A stretch of 64,000 bases of DNA from Puffinus mauretanicus (lineage: Eukaryota; Chordata; Aves; Procellariiformes; Procellariidae): NCBI GenBank assembly GCA_023333565.1, contig JAJKFH010003305.1:248001-312000 (forward strand), given 5' to 3'. Both the position numbers and the translations under genes were made by a program. The stretch's first letter is position 1. Each line of letters starts with the position of its first letter. This document shows, piece after piece, positions 10,801 to 25,008 of this stretch. The notes beneath the pieces were generated by a model. The model ran no database searches and had not been told where the DNA came from. It saw only the letters and a program-made list of their open reading frames with translations.

Positions 10801-12849
10801 TCCAGCTGAAGACACTTTGTCACAGAGTGACCTAAGGGTTAGAAATGGTGAGTTTGGATTTAAGTAGCACTGATGGAAAGGAGAAAGGACAGATTTCTTT
10901 CTTATAAATTCCGCCTGATGGACTCCTTTCGGAGCCCTGCAAGTGCCCAGGCCAACCTATTTCTGCACTATTTTCTCTGAGCCATACACAAGCTGAAAGC
11001 TTACACATTCCCTCACTCTTCTATCTTGGACAGAGGGCAAATACTGAAATATAAAACATGCCCCTTCACTCTTTTCTACCTCTGCTAACCCACCAAGCGA
11101 AAGCCCTCCTCCACCCCCTTTCCTTCTTGGGGTAGGATGCCCCCAGCCTCCCCTCTCCCTGACCCATCCTACCAGTTTCGGCAGCTGCTGGTTCTGCCTG
11201 TGGCTGATGGTGGCATGGTCCCAGGCTATGAGCCCTTCTCCTACCACTCCCATTTCAGACAGGATGAGTTTTGATGCAGCTTTGACCTTTTAGGCTTAGT
11301 CAGGCAGGGACTTTCGCCTAGGAGACGCCTCTTAGTGCTCACCACCCAGAGAAGTTTATTTTTTTTCAGGTGCTTGAGCTTTCATATCATCTTTTGGTAC
11401 AGACCCAGTGACTATGAGAGTGATCTCCATGTGCTTAGCATTCTCCACATCTTGTCAGCCCACTTCCATCAGCCAGCCAGGCTAAGGCAGAGGACCTGGC
11501 TGAGCTTCCGAAGGAGTAATGTTTGCCAGCAACACTTGGGTGCTGAAAGAGCTGCACATGGGTTTGTGTAGAGTTCGTTAGGAAAAGCACGGTCATTGCT
11601 TACCTTTATTAAAAAAGATGGCCCCTGGTCCACTCTGTTTATTTCTAGAGGTTAGTGATGAATATACTGAAGCTAAATACATGTATTTTGCAACTTTTCC
11701 TTCCTTGCTCTGCTTGTTCTGTTGATGGAAAGAAATCAGCAGCAACAAAAGTCATTCATCATTAGATGTGTCACCAAGTGCAATGGAACAAGGTCTTTTA
11801 TTGTTTTCATTCTTTTAAACCTTTCCAAAATCTTTTTGCTCAAGTTTTTAAATGGCTTCAAAACTAGCCTTTAAATTGTTCAAGGGCTTTTCTGCACATC
11901 TAAGTGAGGAAGTCCTGAGTTTACCTAACCAATGTCTATTTGCAGCTTTGTAAAAAGAAGCTGCAAATTTATTTCACTAAAATGTGTGTGTTGTTTCATG
12001 TGATCCAATAACTTGCTGATTAGTTACTACACAGGAAAGTGTAGGTATATTTTTTTCATTAAAATTAATAGCGAGTTTGAGAACAATTTTTCCAGATACT
12101 AGAATGCAAGCTAAAAATAAATTTCATTGTGGAAAAAACATTGTGCCCATCTTCCTCTCTGAAGTCGCGCTCTCAGAAATTGCAAGAAGACAGCCCCACC
12201 GTCACCCACAAGCAATTTCCCTGCCTGCAGCACAGAACCAGCTCCGCAGGCCAGTTCCTATAAAGGGCTTGGGGAACTATGATAAGGTAAGTGCCTCCCA
12301 CGAAATAGGAAAAAATCTATTTCTAAGTTAGGAATCCCAATGCTGAGGATCCCTTGAGCAGGTAGAGCTCAGAATAGGATCCAAATGGAAAAGGAATAAG
12401 CTCAGCCTTGACCTCTGTGGAGCTGGCCAGGGGGATGTGCTGAGGAAGCAGAGCTGCACCACTGACCGAGAAGGATCTGCGCTAGAACTCTCCCCTCAAA
12501 AGTGGTAGCCATGCCCTTGTTTTTAGAGACCTGAGCAGGGCTTATTCACCTTTTTTTTTTTTAAATCTAGGAGAGAAAGTTTGTAGCCCTCTATATACTC
12601 GCTTACTGACTAAACAACTCCCTGTAGAAACAGAGGGGAGGTCCAATTCCCCTGCTGCACATCCTCCATGGGAGTGAATTAACTACACGCCCTACCAAAA
12701 ATTTGGGCCAACAACTGTATGACATTAAGTGGTCACTGCATGTAATATAGAAACATGCCCTTTGAGACAGGACCAAAATCCCCATCTTCCCTCACCCTAC
12801 GAGGCCATAGTCAGGCTTTCTTTCCTGTGCTTGCTCTGGTCCATCTCCA

Positions 12850-12990
12850 CACAGCCTCAGTACAAAATCAACTATACTTAAGCTATCCCTGATAGATGGG
12901 TTTCCATTTTGCCCTTAAAATCCTCCAGTGATGGAGTTTGTTTCCTCTCCATAGGCAATCTCTTCTAGGGCTCAACTAACCTCCCTAATT
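12850..12990 (-). mobile_element. Old CR1-type LINE fragment, reverse orientation
   Basis: Phrases such as CTATCCCTGATAGATGGG, AAAATCCTCCAGTGATGGAG and CCATAGGCAATCTCTTCTAG resemble the reverse complement of ancient CR1/L3-like elements. Divergence is high and the limits are approximate. Confidence 0.5.
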
Positions 12991-13219
12991 ACAAGGTGGT
13001 AGCCAAGAAACGCTGGATGGGCTTGGCTCACTAAACTATAAGAAATCCTAGACACCAGAGAAGATTGCGTACTAAAAAGACACAGAAGAAAAGGTAGGAT
13101 CTTGTTTGTTAATGGTGAGAAAGTGAGTGAAGAGCTACTGCAGAGAGGAAGGCTGTACTTTCAGTAGCAGGGCACAGTATGGGGAGAAAGCAAGCTCCCC
13201 GCCCACCAGTGCGAACGCT

Positions 13220-13249
13220 GGGTATATATATACACACATATATATACCC
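13220..13249. repeat. TA-rich inverted repeat, 11-bp arms
   Basis: GGGTATATATA (13220-13230) is mirrored by TATATATACCC (13239-13249) with an 8-nt ACAC-type centre. Likely a by-product of a TA/CA microsatellite. Confidence 0.8.
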
Positions 13250-16200
13250 TGATTATTATAATGGTTAGTGCTTTACATATTTTATTTGAGTCTTCCAGAT
13301 ACAAATATAGTTTCATATTTCTTTACGTGTCAGCTTGGCAACACTTAGCAAAGACATTTCTTCTAAGAGAACGAATTAAAGCAACTTCAAAACAAGCCTG
13401 TTATTGCTCAACAGCCTGGGTCCCTGCCAGCAAGAAACAAATTTATGATTATTTAGCTGCAGCAGTAAAAGAGAATTGTAAATTCTCAAAAAACTTTTTT
13501 TTTCTTTTTTTTCTGGTGGTGTCAGCTTTAATATAAAAGTAAACCAAAGGTAAAGGTGGCAAGGTTGAAGTTATTAGCATCACAGTGTGCTTACAGGGCA
13601 GAGCGTAGGGGCCAGGATGATTACATCTCCCAAGGCAGCAGGAAAGGCTGGGAAAAATCCTCGGACAGAGCAATGCTCAGGTGCCGGCAGCAAGCAAAGC
13701 CCATCGCCCTCCCGTGGGCACCCAGCCCGCTCCCCTCCTCCTCGCCCCGCAGGGGAGCACACGCTCGGCTCGGCAGCGGCAAGTGCAGGGGCAGGGCCCA
13801 GTGGTGTAATATCCATAGGTCTGGACCCCCCCAGACAAATGCTCATACTGCTGTAGATCACAAATCAGTAGTTTTCCAGGCAGAAGGGTGATTGCTTAAT
13901 CTCTGTATCCCTGCAGAGGGGCCTGTTTCCTGAGGTGACCGCCAGAATGACCTCTTAATATCAGGCATCAGTTTTCACTATTATTTCCAAAAAGTCCTAT
14001 GTGATAGAAGAATGGGTTTGAAACACAATGCTAGAATATAGAGAGCTTTAAACCAAAAATTATCGTTTGAGTCACTAGCTAGAAGTTCATGGAAAAATGA
14101 GGGAGTTTGAAGAGTTGAGGGTAGCAAAATGCTCTGGGGAGGGAGGGAAGGAGCAAAATGCAAGTCGAGCGTCAATACTTTACTAAGCTGTTGATATATG
14201 TGCTAATTGGTAGCATCCACTTTTTATCTAATCAAGGAAGTGTGTGTATGTGCCATAAAAAATAAGAATTGATTGCTCCCTGCTATGGCCACAAACACAG
14301 CGGCACGGTGTGCGGTGGCTGGCCTGAGCCTTCGGTTCCTCTTCTTGGGAATCCCGGAGTAGGGGGGCAGCCTCCCTAAGAGACAGCTCCCCTCATGGAC
14401 ATCAGCATTTCAACCAGGAGAAAATGCAGCAAACATCACTTGCCACCAATAATAATGGCTTTCAGTGTCTAAAAATAGCAAGAAGGCCTTTTTTAATCCA
14501 GAAAGTGCTATATTCATCTAGAGCTAATTTGATGGTAAATTACATTCTGACAAAGAAGAGTTAATCACTGACCTCAAAATTAGCTGTTGCCTAGGTACCC
14601 CTGGTCAGGCTCTGTTGACATTTACGCTGTGCAAACAGAATGCAATGCCAACCACTCAGATGTATATTTAGGGCTTTAAAATGGCCAGTTTTCCAAAGTG
14701 TAATGCAATGGCTGGGAACGTGAGTTTAATGGTGGAAATGTTGATGCCACCTGGACACCATACCGAGCATTCTGTGGGTGGTCTTGCAGATACAGTTCCA
14801 GAAACACTGTAAAAAGCTCAGCCCCTCTCCCCTCCAATATGTGTTCTTTGGGAGAAGCCATCCCGGTTAAAAGAAGATGCATGGGTAGCTCTATCAGCTA
14901 AGCATTATACGCTGCAAACCTAACTAACGTGGTTAGCACGGCTTCCCAGAAGGCAGCTCACATTACACAACCTTTTCTTTCCCTCTGTGATGGGATTAGA
15001 CCCCCCCTTTGATGGGATAAACACCTCTATGCAGAAAAATACACTTGGATTTCTCCAAAGTGTTTGACCTAGTACGCGTGACATTGTGATGTTAAATATT
15101 TGCATGATGTGGTGTTAACAAGGCGTATGGCATAGGGGTTAAAACCTGACTCGCTGTCAGATAGCAGCAAGCAGTGCAAAGTGGGGGGAGGAGAGAATCA
15201 AAGGCTCTTGCCTTCACTAGTGTCTCCTAGTAATTACTATTTTTTCCTAAATCATCCAGTATCAAGAAACCAGAAAATGATAAAAAAAAAAAACCAACAA
15301 AATGCGACTGGTAAAGTTCAGAGACAGCACAAAAATTAGCGGTGGTGTAAGGAGCAAGAAGACAAGTTGAAGGATTGCAACCTGAGCAGATGCATTTCAT
15401 TATGATTAGAGGCCAAGTGAGCCTTTCGGGAACAACTCCCAGAAAGTCTCCCTGGAGGGTGGAACCCTGTCTCTGAAAGCTGCGACTCAAAGGAAGAGCT
15501 GGCGGTTGACATGGATAACCGCTCTTGCATCTAAGTTTTGGATCAGAAATTGCTTTGTTAAAATGGAAATTAGTAGTAATTATAAAGGTACGTGATAAGC
15601 CAGGCTCTGAGGAGCGTGGAGGGATGGGTAGGATTAAATTGGATGAGTGTGGGCGTCTGCATTGGGGTGGAGGGCCCTTCCAGCTCCAGAGTTGCTCCTG
15701 CAGGGCTCTGCATTAGGGCAATGCTCTTCAGACCTCATTCTACCAGGCTTCAGCTGCCTGCCTGCAAAGGATACAGCAGGGTTTTTTTCCTCCAAAACAG
15801 AGTCTTAAGGAATTGTTTTCCCTATTGCACAGCCAGCTTAATTTTTTTTATTGTTATAACCGTTATCAAGGTACTTTTTCACCTTCCTCTCAAGTGTCTA
15901 AGATACTGGCCAGCTGCGTCCTCTGAGGTGACAACAGCAAAGGTTTTTCTTTTCTTCCTTTTCACTTCCAAAGGGTGGTCCTGACCAGCAGGTCTGGGCT
16001 GGCACAGCCTCATATCTGCTTGTAAGGGGGGATATGGTTCACATACTGGGTTCATCTTCCTTTGTCAGTCCCCTGCTGTTACAAGGGACCAAGGGATGCA
16101 TGGAGCTCATGGAGGCCACCACCACTTACCTCTGTTGAGGACTGAGCTCCTCAGGCTGACCACAGGGTGCAGCGCCCAGGGAAGCTGAGACTGCTGGTCC

Positions 16201-18004
16201 CTCCTCACCCAAAGTGCGATGGAAATGAGGAAAAGCAAAGCAAAACAAAGCAAGATAGGAGCCAGAGCAAAAAAGTGTCACAGCTTGCTGGCCTGAGACT
16301 GACCCAGGGGTTAACTACATTTTGTGAAGTCTGTGAACAGATAACTGGTTGTTTGTCAATTATCTGATCGCCTGGAAGTAATAATATGCCCAAATTCCTC
16401 CAGCTCCTTCTCCTGCTTCCCCTCATCATTTTGAACGCTATGATAGAGTCTTGGCCAGCTCACACCCTGCCTGCAACTCCACCCCAGCATAAGCCAGACA
16501 GAAACCTGGCAGAGCTGCTCTTCTGTCCACGCTCTTGTTTTGTTCACATTACTTCTGCATTCAAGCTGTTGGTTACCCCTCGGCGCGAGGCGAGGCTCTG
16601 TGCCAGTACAGTTCATAAGGTTGTAAAGAGAGCGGCAAACCCAATGTGATGAAACAGGATTTTGAAAAGCAAGTGATAAAGAATGTTTTGCAATGGGTCC
16701 AATAAGCCAATTGCACTTTTCTTTTTTAGCTGTTGACTTGATTTGATGCTTTGAATGTATGTTTATTAATAACGAATTGCTCAAATGCAGCTTGCGCTTC
16801 TAAAGGGACGCTTGACACTTTCGACATTTTTTATTTGCTTCCTTGAAACCCTTGAGCCTCTTCTGAGCACACTGGCTACTACCTTCTCAACATGCTGTAC
16901 CAGGGACAGGCGGAACAGGGAAACCCCTTCAAAACAAAGCTGTCCCCGCAGATACCCCACAGCAGGCGGGGTGGCGGTCGCTGGCCCCGGCTCCAGCTCA
17001 GGTTGCCTGTTTGGGGCAGGGGGCTGCTTGCTGGACGTGAGCGGCACCGAGCTCAGATTTGGACTAGGAATCAAAAGAAAGGAAAAAAGGTCCTTCTCAT
17101 TAGAGGACTCGTAGTCCTGCTGTGACCATGGAAAGGAAGATGTTCCTGAGGTGACCTGCCCATCTCAGCAAGAGGGCTATAACCTGTGCATCACAGGGAG
17201 ACAGCTGTATGGCCCTGCCGGTGAAGTTACAGGTAAATACGGCAAACGGGGCAGGAGGAAGCTGAGGTTGCTTCTGTGAGACCTCCCAGCCTCTCAGTAT
17301 GGGAGGGTGGTGGTGGTGGTCAAGGCAGAGGGTTCCTCACCACCAGACCTTTTGGACCATGATGCCTCCAAAACGGTGCCCATCACAACGGTGCCCAACG
17401 GTGGGGAGCAGTTGTGTGCACATTTGCCATCCAGTGTAGGGACACTGATTTGAGAGTCCTGATAGTCCAGAAGCAAACCCGCCCGGCATGGAGGAGCATG
17501 ACTTTGGGATCCTTAGCCGCCCTACAAACCTCTGCTCCTTGGGTGGGTTTTGGGGATGAGTTTTTTTCTCCCCCACCCTGATGAATCACCAAGAGGTGTT
17601 GAAAGGGCAGATGCTTTGTGCTGCCTCCTCCTGCCACCCTGCCAGCCCGTGCTCATCTCCTTGGAAACCAGCCCCAGGTGCAGGCTGGCATGCCAGGTGG
17701 GGCTTGCTAATATTAGGTGTGAAGATCGGTTCGTTTGCAAGTTGGGAAAAGATTGCCAATTCCTGATTTGCACCTCTGTGTTTCAGGCACTCTGGTCTGA
17801 TTTTTCCCTGGTCTGCTTTGAAAAAGGAAACGTGTTAGAAGATAAGCCCAAAGATCTGCTCCAATGTTGGCCTTATCACCTACCTCTGCTGCACACGCTT
17901 GATGCAATAGTAAGTGCATGTTCCCATAGCAACAGGAAGAATTAATTTAATTATATTATTAGGCTCTATTTATATGCATGCACAGACACTCGCACACCTG
18001 CGCA

Positions 18005-18027
18005 CTGTGCGCACACACACACACACA
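18005..18027. repeat. Short CA microsatellite
   Basis: A GCGCACACACACACACAC-type run of about 20 bp in intergenic sequence. Confidence 0.85.
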
Positions 18028-20750
18028 GAGGAAAATGAGCAAGTCCTACTCTTTAAGACGATCCCTATGAGAAGTCAATCCTGTACATGAGGTTCACAGT
18101 GACCACAAGATCCCAATTTTCACTATACAGGTGCAAACCCAAAAGCCGAAATTCATCAGCACAGCCCTACGGCAACAGGGTCCAGCCCTGTGGCAGCGCT
18201 ATAGCCGGGAGCTGGAACTCCAACAGCCGGAGCCTGGAGGACCCCCCTCTCGTTGCCCACCCCATGGTGCCACCTCTCGCCGTGCAGGTGGTGCCAGGCA
18301 GGAGGCAAAGCCCCACTCTGCCTGTGCTGCCTGCAGAGGAGTGCATTAGCAGACGCATTTCGGTCCCGTCCGTGTTCCCTTTGCTCTGTGGGAGGATGCT
18401 GAGTGCTCAGCTTCTTAGTGTTTTGTCTACTTCATCCCAGCGCCAGTGGCTTTTGGACAACATTTGTATCATCAAACATGAGTCAGAGAAGCCCTGAAGC
18501 ACTTCTTGTTTATTGCCCTTCTGCTATTCACAGTCTGTGTTACACATTAGCCAAATAAACTTCAGGTAGAGCCTAGCCTCCTCCTGCATGTTGGAACACT
18601 GATGCTGTACATTACAGCATCTCACAAAGAGCTACCCATTGATGCTAAGGACAATACTATTTATTCTCACATACCATTCTCTGAGCAAATTGTTTAGTAA
18701 CTCTGGTGTCTAAACTAAATTGTTCAGAAAGCCTTGTTGTGAATTCCTAGTGGGAGTCAAAAGATACGAAAAACAGCTACTTTGTAAGAGCTCTCCAAAA
18801 ATGATGCTCACCTATCTTTTTGACATTTAAAATGCTAACATGGGTTTACTTGTGTTTATTATCTAAGGGCGTGCAAATGTTTATTTTAAAATGTCCACAA
18901 TGTCAGAGTTCATCTCTAGTTAAAGACATTTGTATATCTTCAAGATCAGACATCTTTCTAAATTAGTTTGCACTCTCAAGGTGAAAAAAATAATCTTTGT
19001 TAATTTATCTGAAAGTATCCCCGTACAATTTTATAGGTGAGCCACTCCTGCATTCCCACAGATCCCTGTGCAGTGCCCAGCTGCTGCCCTGCTAGAGGAG
19101 CGGGGGAAGATTTCAGGTCTGGCTTGAAAAAGATGTGAAGCTCATTTTCAAGGGGGCATCCCTTAGTGCGTTTGTAATGACCTCCTTGTTGCTGCTTTTG
19201 AATTCATGTGCAGTGCCAAAATCAAGCACAAGCGTTTTTTTGTGTGTGTGGTGCTGATAGACTTCTAATGGTGTTTTCTTTATTGGTTATCATCTCACAT
19301 CTCTCTCCAGCAATACTCGAAATTAAAACACAATTTTTTTTATTCTACCCAATAAGTGATCTAATCTCTAGTAATGGGGATACGCACCTCTATTATGTAT
19401 CTGAACATTGTCAGAGCTGCCGGTCCATCTCTCATGGGTTGCATTAGATGCCTCCATTTCTAATCGCCCAAATTCACTTTTATTCATTTCTCATGCAGCA
19501 CCAGGGCCCTTTAAAAAACCCTGGAAGTCTGCAGCTGAGTTACTGGAGAGGAACAAGCAGTTACCGAGCAAGCGGAGGAATGTGATGCAAAGGTGACTGG
19601 CACAGAAAAACCTTCTGCTTCCTCGGGGATATGGGGTTTTCCCTCCTTGGACCTCTCCAAATGCAGGAGCTGCTGTTTGGCAGCTTCTTGTGGATGGACA
19701 ACCAGTGCCAGAAGTGTACGGGTACACAGGGATTTCATCCTTCGCTCATACCGCATTGCTTGTGTATGTACCAGAGGAGAGGAAAGAGCGACAGGGGCCG
19801 CTGGCTCTGTGGTTTTCTCCCCCCCGACCCTCGCCATGGCTGGGGAGGCTGTGCTGCACTGTCCCTGCGTTTTCAAAGATTTGCCTGAAATTCCTGTATG
19901 GGGATGTCTTGATCTCCATCTGGGCAGCAGCAAGCTGAGAGACAGCAAACCCCCGTGGCTAGCGGCTCGCGGCAGGGCAGAGGCAGGTGGATGATAAAAA
20001 TTACAGCTGTAAAAAGAAGTGCAGTGAGTGGGACAGCAAGAGAAGACAGGGCGGGTGTAGGAGGGTGCGTGCCCTTTACGAGCCCCTGGCCCAGGGGCTG
20101 AGATCAGGCACAAATAAGTCTGGGATTTTATTTGCAGGATGTAGTCTCATGGACAGAAGGGAACACAGGTTTTTTCCCAGGTGGAAGTTGATTTTGCATT
20201 GAAATATGTCTAGGTAGGGCCTTTCTCTGGAGACCAGCCCCACATCAGTGCACTAGCAACAGAGCTGGCATGCCTGCGGCTCGCAGGGAGCCTCAGTGCC
20301 CAGCGACAGCAAGGACTGATACCAAGAGAGATCTTAAATAAAGGGCATTTAACTGAAAGACTGGGCATTTCAGCAGACAAGATGTGGCCTGGGAGGCTAT
20401 AGACCCTGGCAAATGGCACTAACAAGCCAAAAATCCCTTGGCACCAGGCTGAGCAGAGACAGAGTGGGGGCTGTGCCGGCCACAGCAGGCCTCCCGCCTG
20501 CGGAGCAAGCAGGCTGCGTCTCTCATGGCCGCAAGATGAATTATAACAACAAGGAACAGCTTGCTCCTGCCCACGGAAAGTGAAAGGCTGAAAAGAAAAC
20601 CTGTGAGCACGACCTCTCCGCACTTATTTCACTGGGAGCATTATAAAGGAGGGCTCTACGGCTTTCAGGTGCCCCACGATCTCTTTAAAACCACGCTTCC
20701 CTGCAGCAGTGAGCTGCCCCAGGCCCCTGTGGCACCCGAGGAACCAGGTG

Positions 20751-20845
20751 GCAAAGGCAGCCCTGCTGCTGCCAGCTGCAAAGGCAGCCCTCCAGCCCTC
20801 CCTCCCGCTGCAAAGGCAGCCCTCCAGCCCTCCCTCCCTCCCGCT
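20751..20845 (+). repeat. Short tandem repeat, about 3 copies of 27-36 bp
   Basis: GCAAAGGCAGCCCT begins at 20751, 20778 and 20810. The second and third units (32 and 36 bp) differ only by one extra CCCT. It is GC- and pyrimidine-rich, with no gene around it. Confidence 0.85.
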
Positions 20846-23706
20846 GCCGCTCCCGGACCTCGCGCGGCTCCCGAGTGTCACCGAGCTCCCAGGAATCACA
20901 CCTTGGCTGTTTGCAAAACTCTGCAGAAAAGCAAGCTTTGAAAGCTTTGCAGCTCAAGAAATCCAGATTATTTCTGATCGTTTGGGGTTTGTGGGGAAGG
21001 AAGGAGAGATGTGGGATGAATTTGAATACCCAAGGGACTTGATAAAATAACTCTCTGCCATACCAGCAGGACCCCACACAGGTACCATTGCCTTAATCAT
21101 ACTGTGATGGTGTGGACTTTCCATCTCTGAACCACTTAGGGTTTTAAAACTTCAATCCCCAGATTGCAGACCAAGAAGTGTTAGTGAACCATTTGTCCCT
21201 GGTGAGTGGAAATAATGGCCGTATATTTTTAAACAAACACAGAAGCAGACACAAGATCATCAGTCTTGCAGGTCTGCACCATGGATGCCAGCTATCCAAA
21301 CAACTACACAAAGGCACAGGGAACAGAGATTTTGGGATGTAGCTATCCCAGTGCGGCTTTTCAGTGGGCTTTAGTCTTGCTGCATGACCTGGTCTCTGGG
21401 TAGGGTAGCACAGGCTGCACCAGGAGGAGAGAGCTGCAAATCCTCACTCAACAGCACATGAGAAAAAGCAGCCTGTCCCAGCCACGGCTGCTACGCCCTC
21501 CTCTCGTGGGAGCAGGGAATCAAGATGCTGAGACAGAAAAGAAAGGACTTTCTTCATCCAAGCAGCTGATATAAATTTGCCTTTATTTTGGTCACTTCCC
21601 CAACGTGCTGTTATCCCTTTTGTCCTGTCTAAATTGAGATTTCATACTTAGAATTCATCCACGCTCCAAAAATATCAGGATACAGAGAGAAAGGCACTGG
21701 ATGAGTCACAAAAAATCCAAGCTGAAGTACTTAAGAATGCATTTTAATTATGTTTAGCATTAATTTAATGCTACCTACCATGTCTTTCATTACACAGTCG
21801 TTTATTTTTAGCACCAAAATGCAACAAAATACATTTTCCTTTATTTTGGAGTACTTGACTGTTAGCATATGCAAGATTCAAAAGGGAGACTCACCTGTAA
21901 CCATCATGATATAGTTTATGATATTATCATTTCCCAAATTCTGTTGGATCTTGCAAGGTCACAGGTGGGACACCTGAAAAATCCAAACAATTAATTTGCT
22001 GAACGTCAAGAATTGAGGACGTCAGTGCTCAGAAATGAACTCGGTTCCTGATGAATATGAGGCAGCGTGCAGTGAAAAGGCAAAGTTGCTGCGTTTTAAA
22101 AAGCTGTTTGCAGGTCACTTTTAAAAAAGAGCTCTGGTCATGCCTATTTCCAAAAATCTACTTTTGAACCTGATGGCTTAGCAAATAATCATCTTGTATC
22201 AAATATCCTTTTCAAAGCCTTAATGCTGGAACATGCAGTGCTGATATGGCTGAATATAAGCACTTAAATAAAGGTTATTATTTCCAGGTCTGTGGAAAAA
22301 AAATGCAGCAATAGGGCAGCTGTGTTCAAAAGATGCTGAATAAACTTATTAAATGCTGATTCTGGTCATCTGTTCCCCTCTATTAGATTGCTGCAAGCCC
22401 ATGAATAACTCCCTGCTCCAACGGTGCTGACTCCCTGCTCCAACTGACTCCCTTCCTCAACGGCCCTTCAGGGACAACCGTGCCCCGTTTCCAGGGATGC
22501 CAGTGCACCCCGTTCTCTGCTCACGGTACCAGTACGACGCTTTAAGCACCCAGTTTCAAAACCCATTCACGTAGTCAGCTCGGAGAAATAAGACTTTTGT
22601 GGTCTAGTGCCTCACTTTAATGCAGGTGAAATTTGGATCTATTACTTGATCCCCTGTTAGGAAATTAAAAAGAAAGAAGTCCTGATATTGTCCTTTTGTT
22701 TGTTAACTCCAGCCAGCAGCAGCTGCAGAGGGTTTTTGATGCTCCTGTCATTTCAAGCTATTGCTATACGCTGTACATCGCATTAAACGCCTTTGAGGTC
22801 TGCACGTGGTAGCTCTCTTGTCTCTTTACCTGGGGGATCACCCCCAGAAATACATGCGTGGTGTGCGGGGAACCCAACCTCTGCCAAACACAGCTGCTGC
22901 ATGGCCTGGACATTTCTTTTGATGGCGAAATAGTCAAATTCCCTTCTTCTATCTAAACAAGATTCAAGGCAGGGTATGAAAAAAAAGGTATGCCCGCTGG
23001 CCTGGTCGTCAGGCCTGTAGTCTGGATCTTCAGGGTTCAGATGGATTTTGGACTTCTCTGTAGTCATCTTCAAGTTACTTTCAGTCAGTTCGTACCATAG
23101 CTCTTTACCTACCCTATGAATAATCTATGAGTGTATACACTGCTTTTAGTCACGGCCACAGCCTGCTAAATACATGCCACAGAGCAGCCTACTCCATTGA
23201 AATCAATAAATTGCTAGGACGTAAAGATGGTCGGAGGAGGATAAAGGTGCTAGAAGCCACCCTCCAGGGTGTTCCTGTTGCCTGTCAGTTGGTTTGGTTT
23301 CATTCTCTCCCCTCCCTCGCGTTTTTTTAAATAGTTATGACTGAAGGGCGTAGCTGAACTCCTTCCCTCCCAGCGCTGTGCCTGGCAGAGGGGAGCGGGA
23401 GCGGGCTCAGCCCAGCAAGCTGCCAAGTGCTCTGGCCCTCCATCAGCAAAGCACTTAAGCACATGCTTGTTTGTAAGTATTTAAGCAGCGCCATCGACAG
23501 AAAGCCCATAGTACAGAGCCCTCAGGATCCTGATCAAGGCTAAACGACACGTGTAAGATCTTCAAATGCCATTTTTTTTTCTTCCCAGCAATGATGCAAG
23601 AATTGCCGAAATGAACAAACAAAACTGTCCCATTGAAAGTCTGCCCATCTGGCTCCTCTCCTAGGTGTGCTAAGGCAAACAATACGGCTTATCTGGTTTG
23701 GGTTGT

Positions 23707-23817
23707 AATTATATAAATATATAAAACCCCATTATATTATATTTTATTCCATTAAAAATATATATAAATATTTTATATATAATGTATATATAATATATAT
23801 ATGAAATATATATATAA
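23707..23817. repeat. AT-only low-complexity block
   Basis: About 110 bp of nearly pure A and T, rich in TATATA and AATATATAT runs. A decayed (TA)n microsatellite. Confidence 0.9.
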
Positions 23818-25008
23818 AGGGTGGACCCTGTCTTCCTTATAGCAGCCAGTAACATACATTGATGGGACAGCATGAAAACAACAGCAGCTCCAAGTTTCTT
23901 GCTGCCCTGCCATGAAAAATTTCAGCCCAAAAGCGAAGTTCAGCAAAGGCGTAGCAACCGAAACCAGGATTCTGAAAATTCAGGGCAGCATGGTGGATGT
24001 CACTGCCACCTGTGCTGAGCAGAAAAGCTGGAAACACAGCCCCAGTCTGAGATGCACGTGCCTCTAAGTGTTTCATAAATGTGCATGATTCCTGGGATAC
24101 ATTTCAGAGGAAAATGCATAGGGGCTGTGACAGGTTGCATGCTCTGGTAATTATTATGCCTGTGTGTACCATGCATGATGGATAATGTGTCACAGATTCT
24201 GCAGGATAAACACTCTAAATTAGGCACATTTTCAGCTCAAAATAAGTGAAAGGTAAGCCAAACCACTCAAAATTCAAACCAAATGCAAGTCAGTGCTTTC
24301 CTATTGAGTAATCTTAAAAATAAATTTCATTTCTGTCATTAACTCTTGATGATTCATCCTTAACCTGGATTATTTCATCCTAGGTTTTACTGACATTTTC
24401 CACAATGGCCTTTGTCTGGTTGAGGTTAGGTCAACAATGCCTGTATTCCTTGAAACTATTTGTTAAACTATTGACCAGACCCTATCTTCTCTGTGATTTT
24501 GAAGTCACTAGAAGTCAATTTATCTAAGCAGACCAGCCTTCCGTGGTAATGGAACTAACTCCAGTTCAGAAAAATATACCCCCTCTTTTCCTGAAGTTAA
24601 TAATTTCCTCCTCAGATCAATGTATGGTTTATTGAACTCTCTGCTTTGAGAGCAGTTTAGTTCCTTATTGCTTAAGCAGAAAGTTATTTCATGCCTGATA
24701 AGACTGAGCCTTCACTCATTTGACTCAAAAAATACAGTGTTCCTGTAGTGTGACAGTTAATGGTCGGGTGGGAAGAAATCGGAAATTTCTCTTGCAAATC
24801 CATCCTGGAATCTCCTTCAATCTAAATACTGAAGCCGTCAGCAGCGGCCACCTAAACCATCTACAAGCCAGAGACCACGCCACTGGTCTCCTTTCCCTGT
24901 ACCCTCTTACAGCCCAGATAGGTCAGTGTGCCCCAACTGCTACCTACCCTGCCAGCCCACCCTGGGTGGGGGACACGAGGGGCCGACATCGCTTCACGAA
25001 GGCATAGG

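Larger units (their letters stand above)
6746..25008. other. Intergenic region upstream of GPR6
   Basis: It begins with the sequence just upstream of the GPR6 CpG island, where a distal promoter or non-coding exon might lie. Recognised content is limited to CR1 fragments (about 7645-7870 and 12850-12990), a TA inverted repeat (13220), a CA run (18005), a short tandem repeat (20751-20845) and the AT block at 23707. GC-richer patches occur at about 13690-13800, 16960-17060 and 20700-20890. No protein gene is supported: open frames stay below about 200 codons and look random. Confidence 0.75.

Noticed and set aside
18087..20941. Several 100-200 codon frames in this GC-richer intergenic stretch
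   Set aside because: They overlap each other on both strands, have random-looking composition and lack recognisable domains or splice structure.
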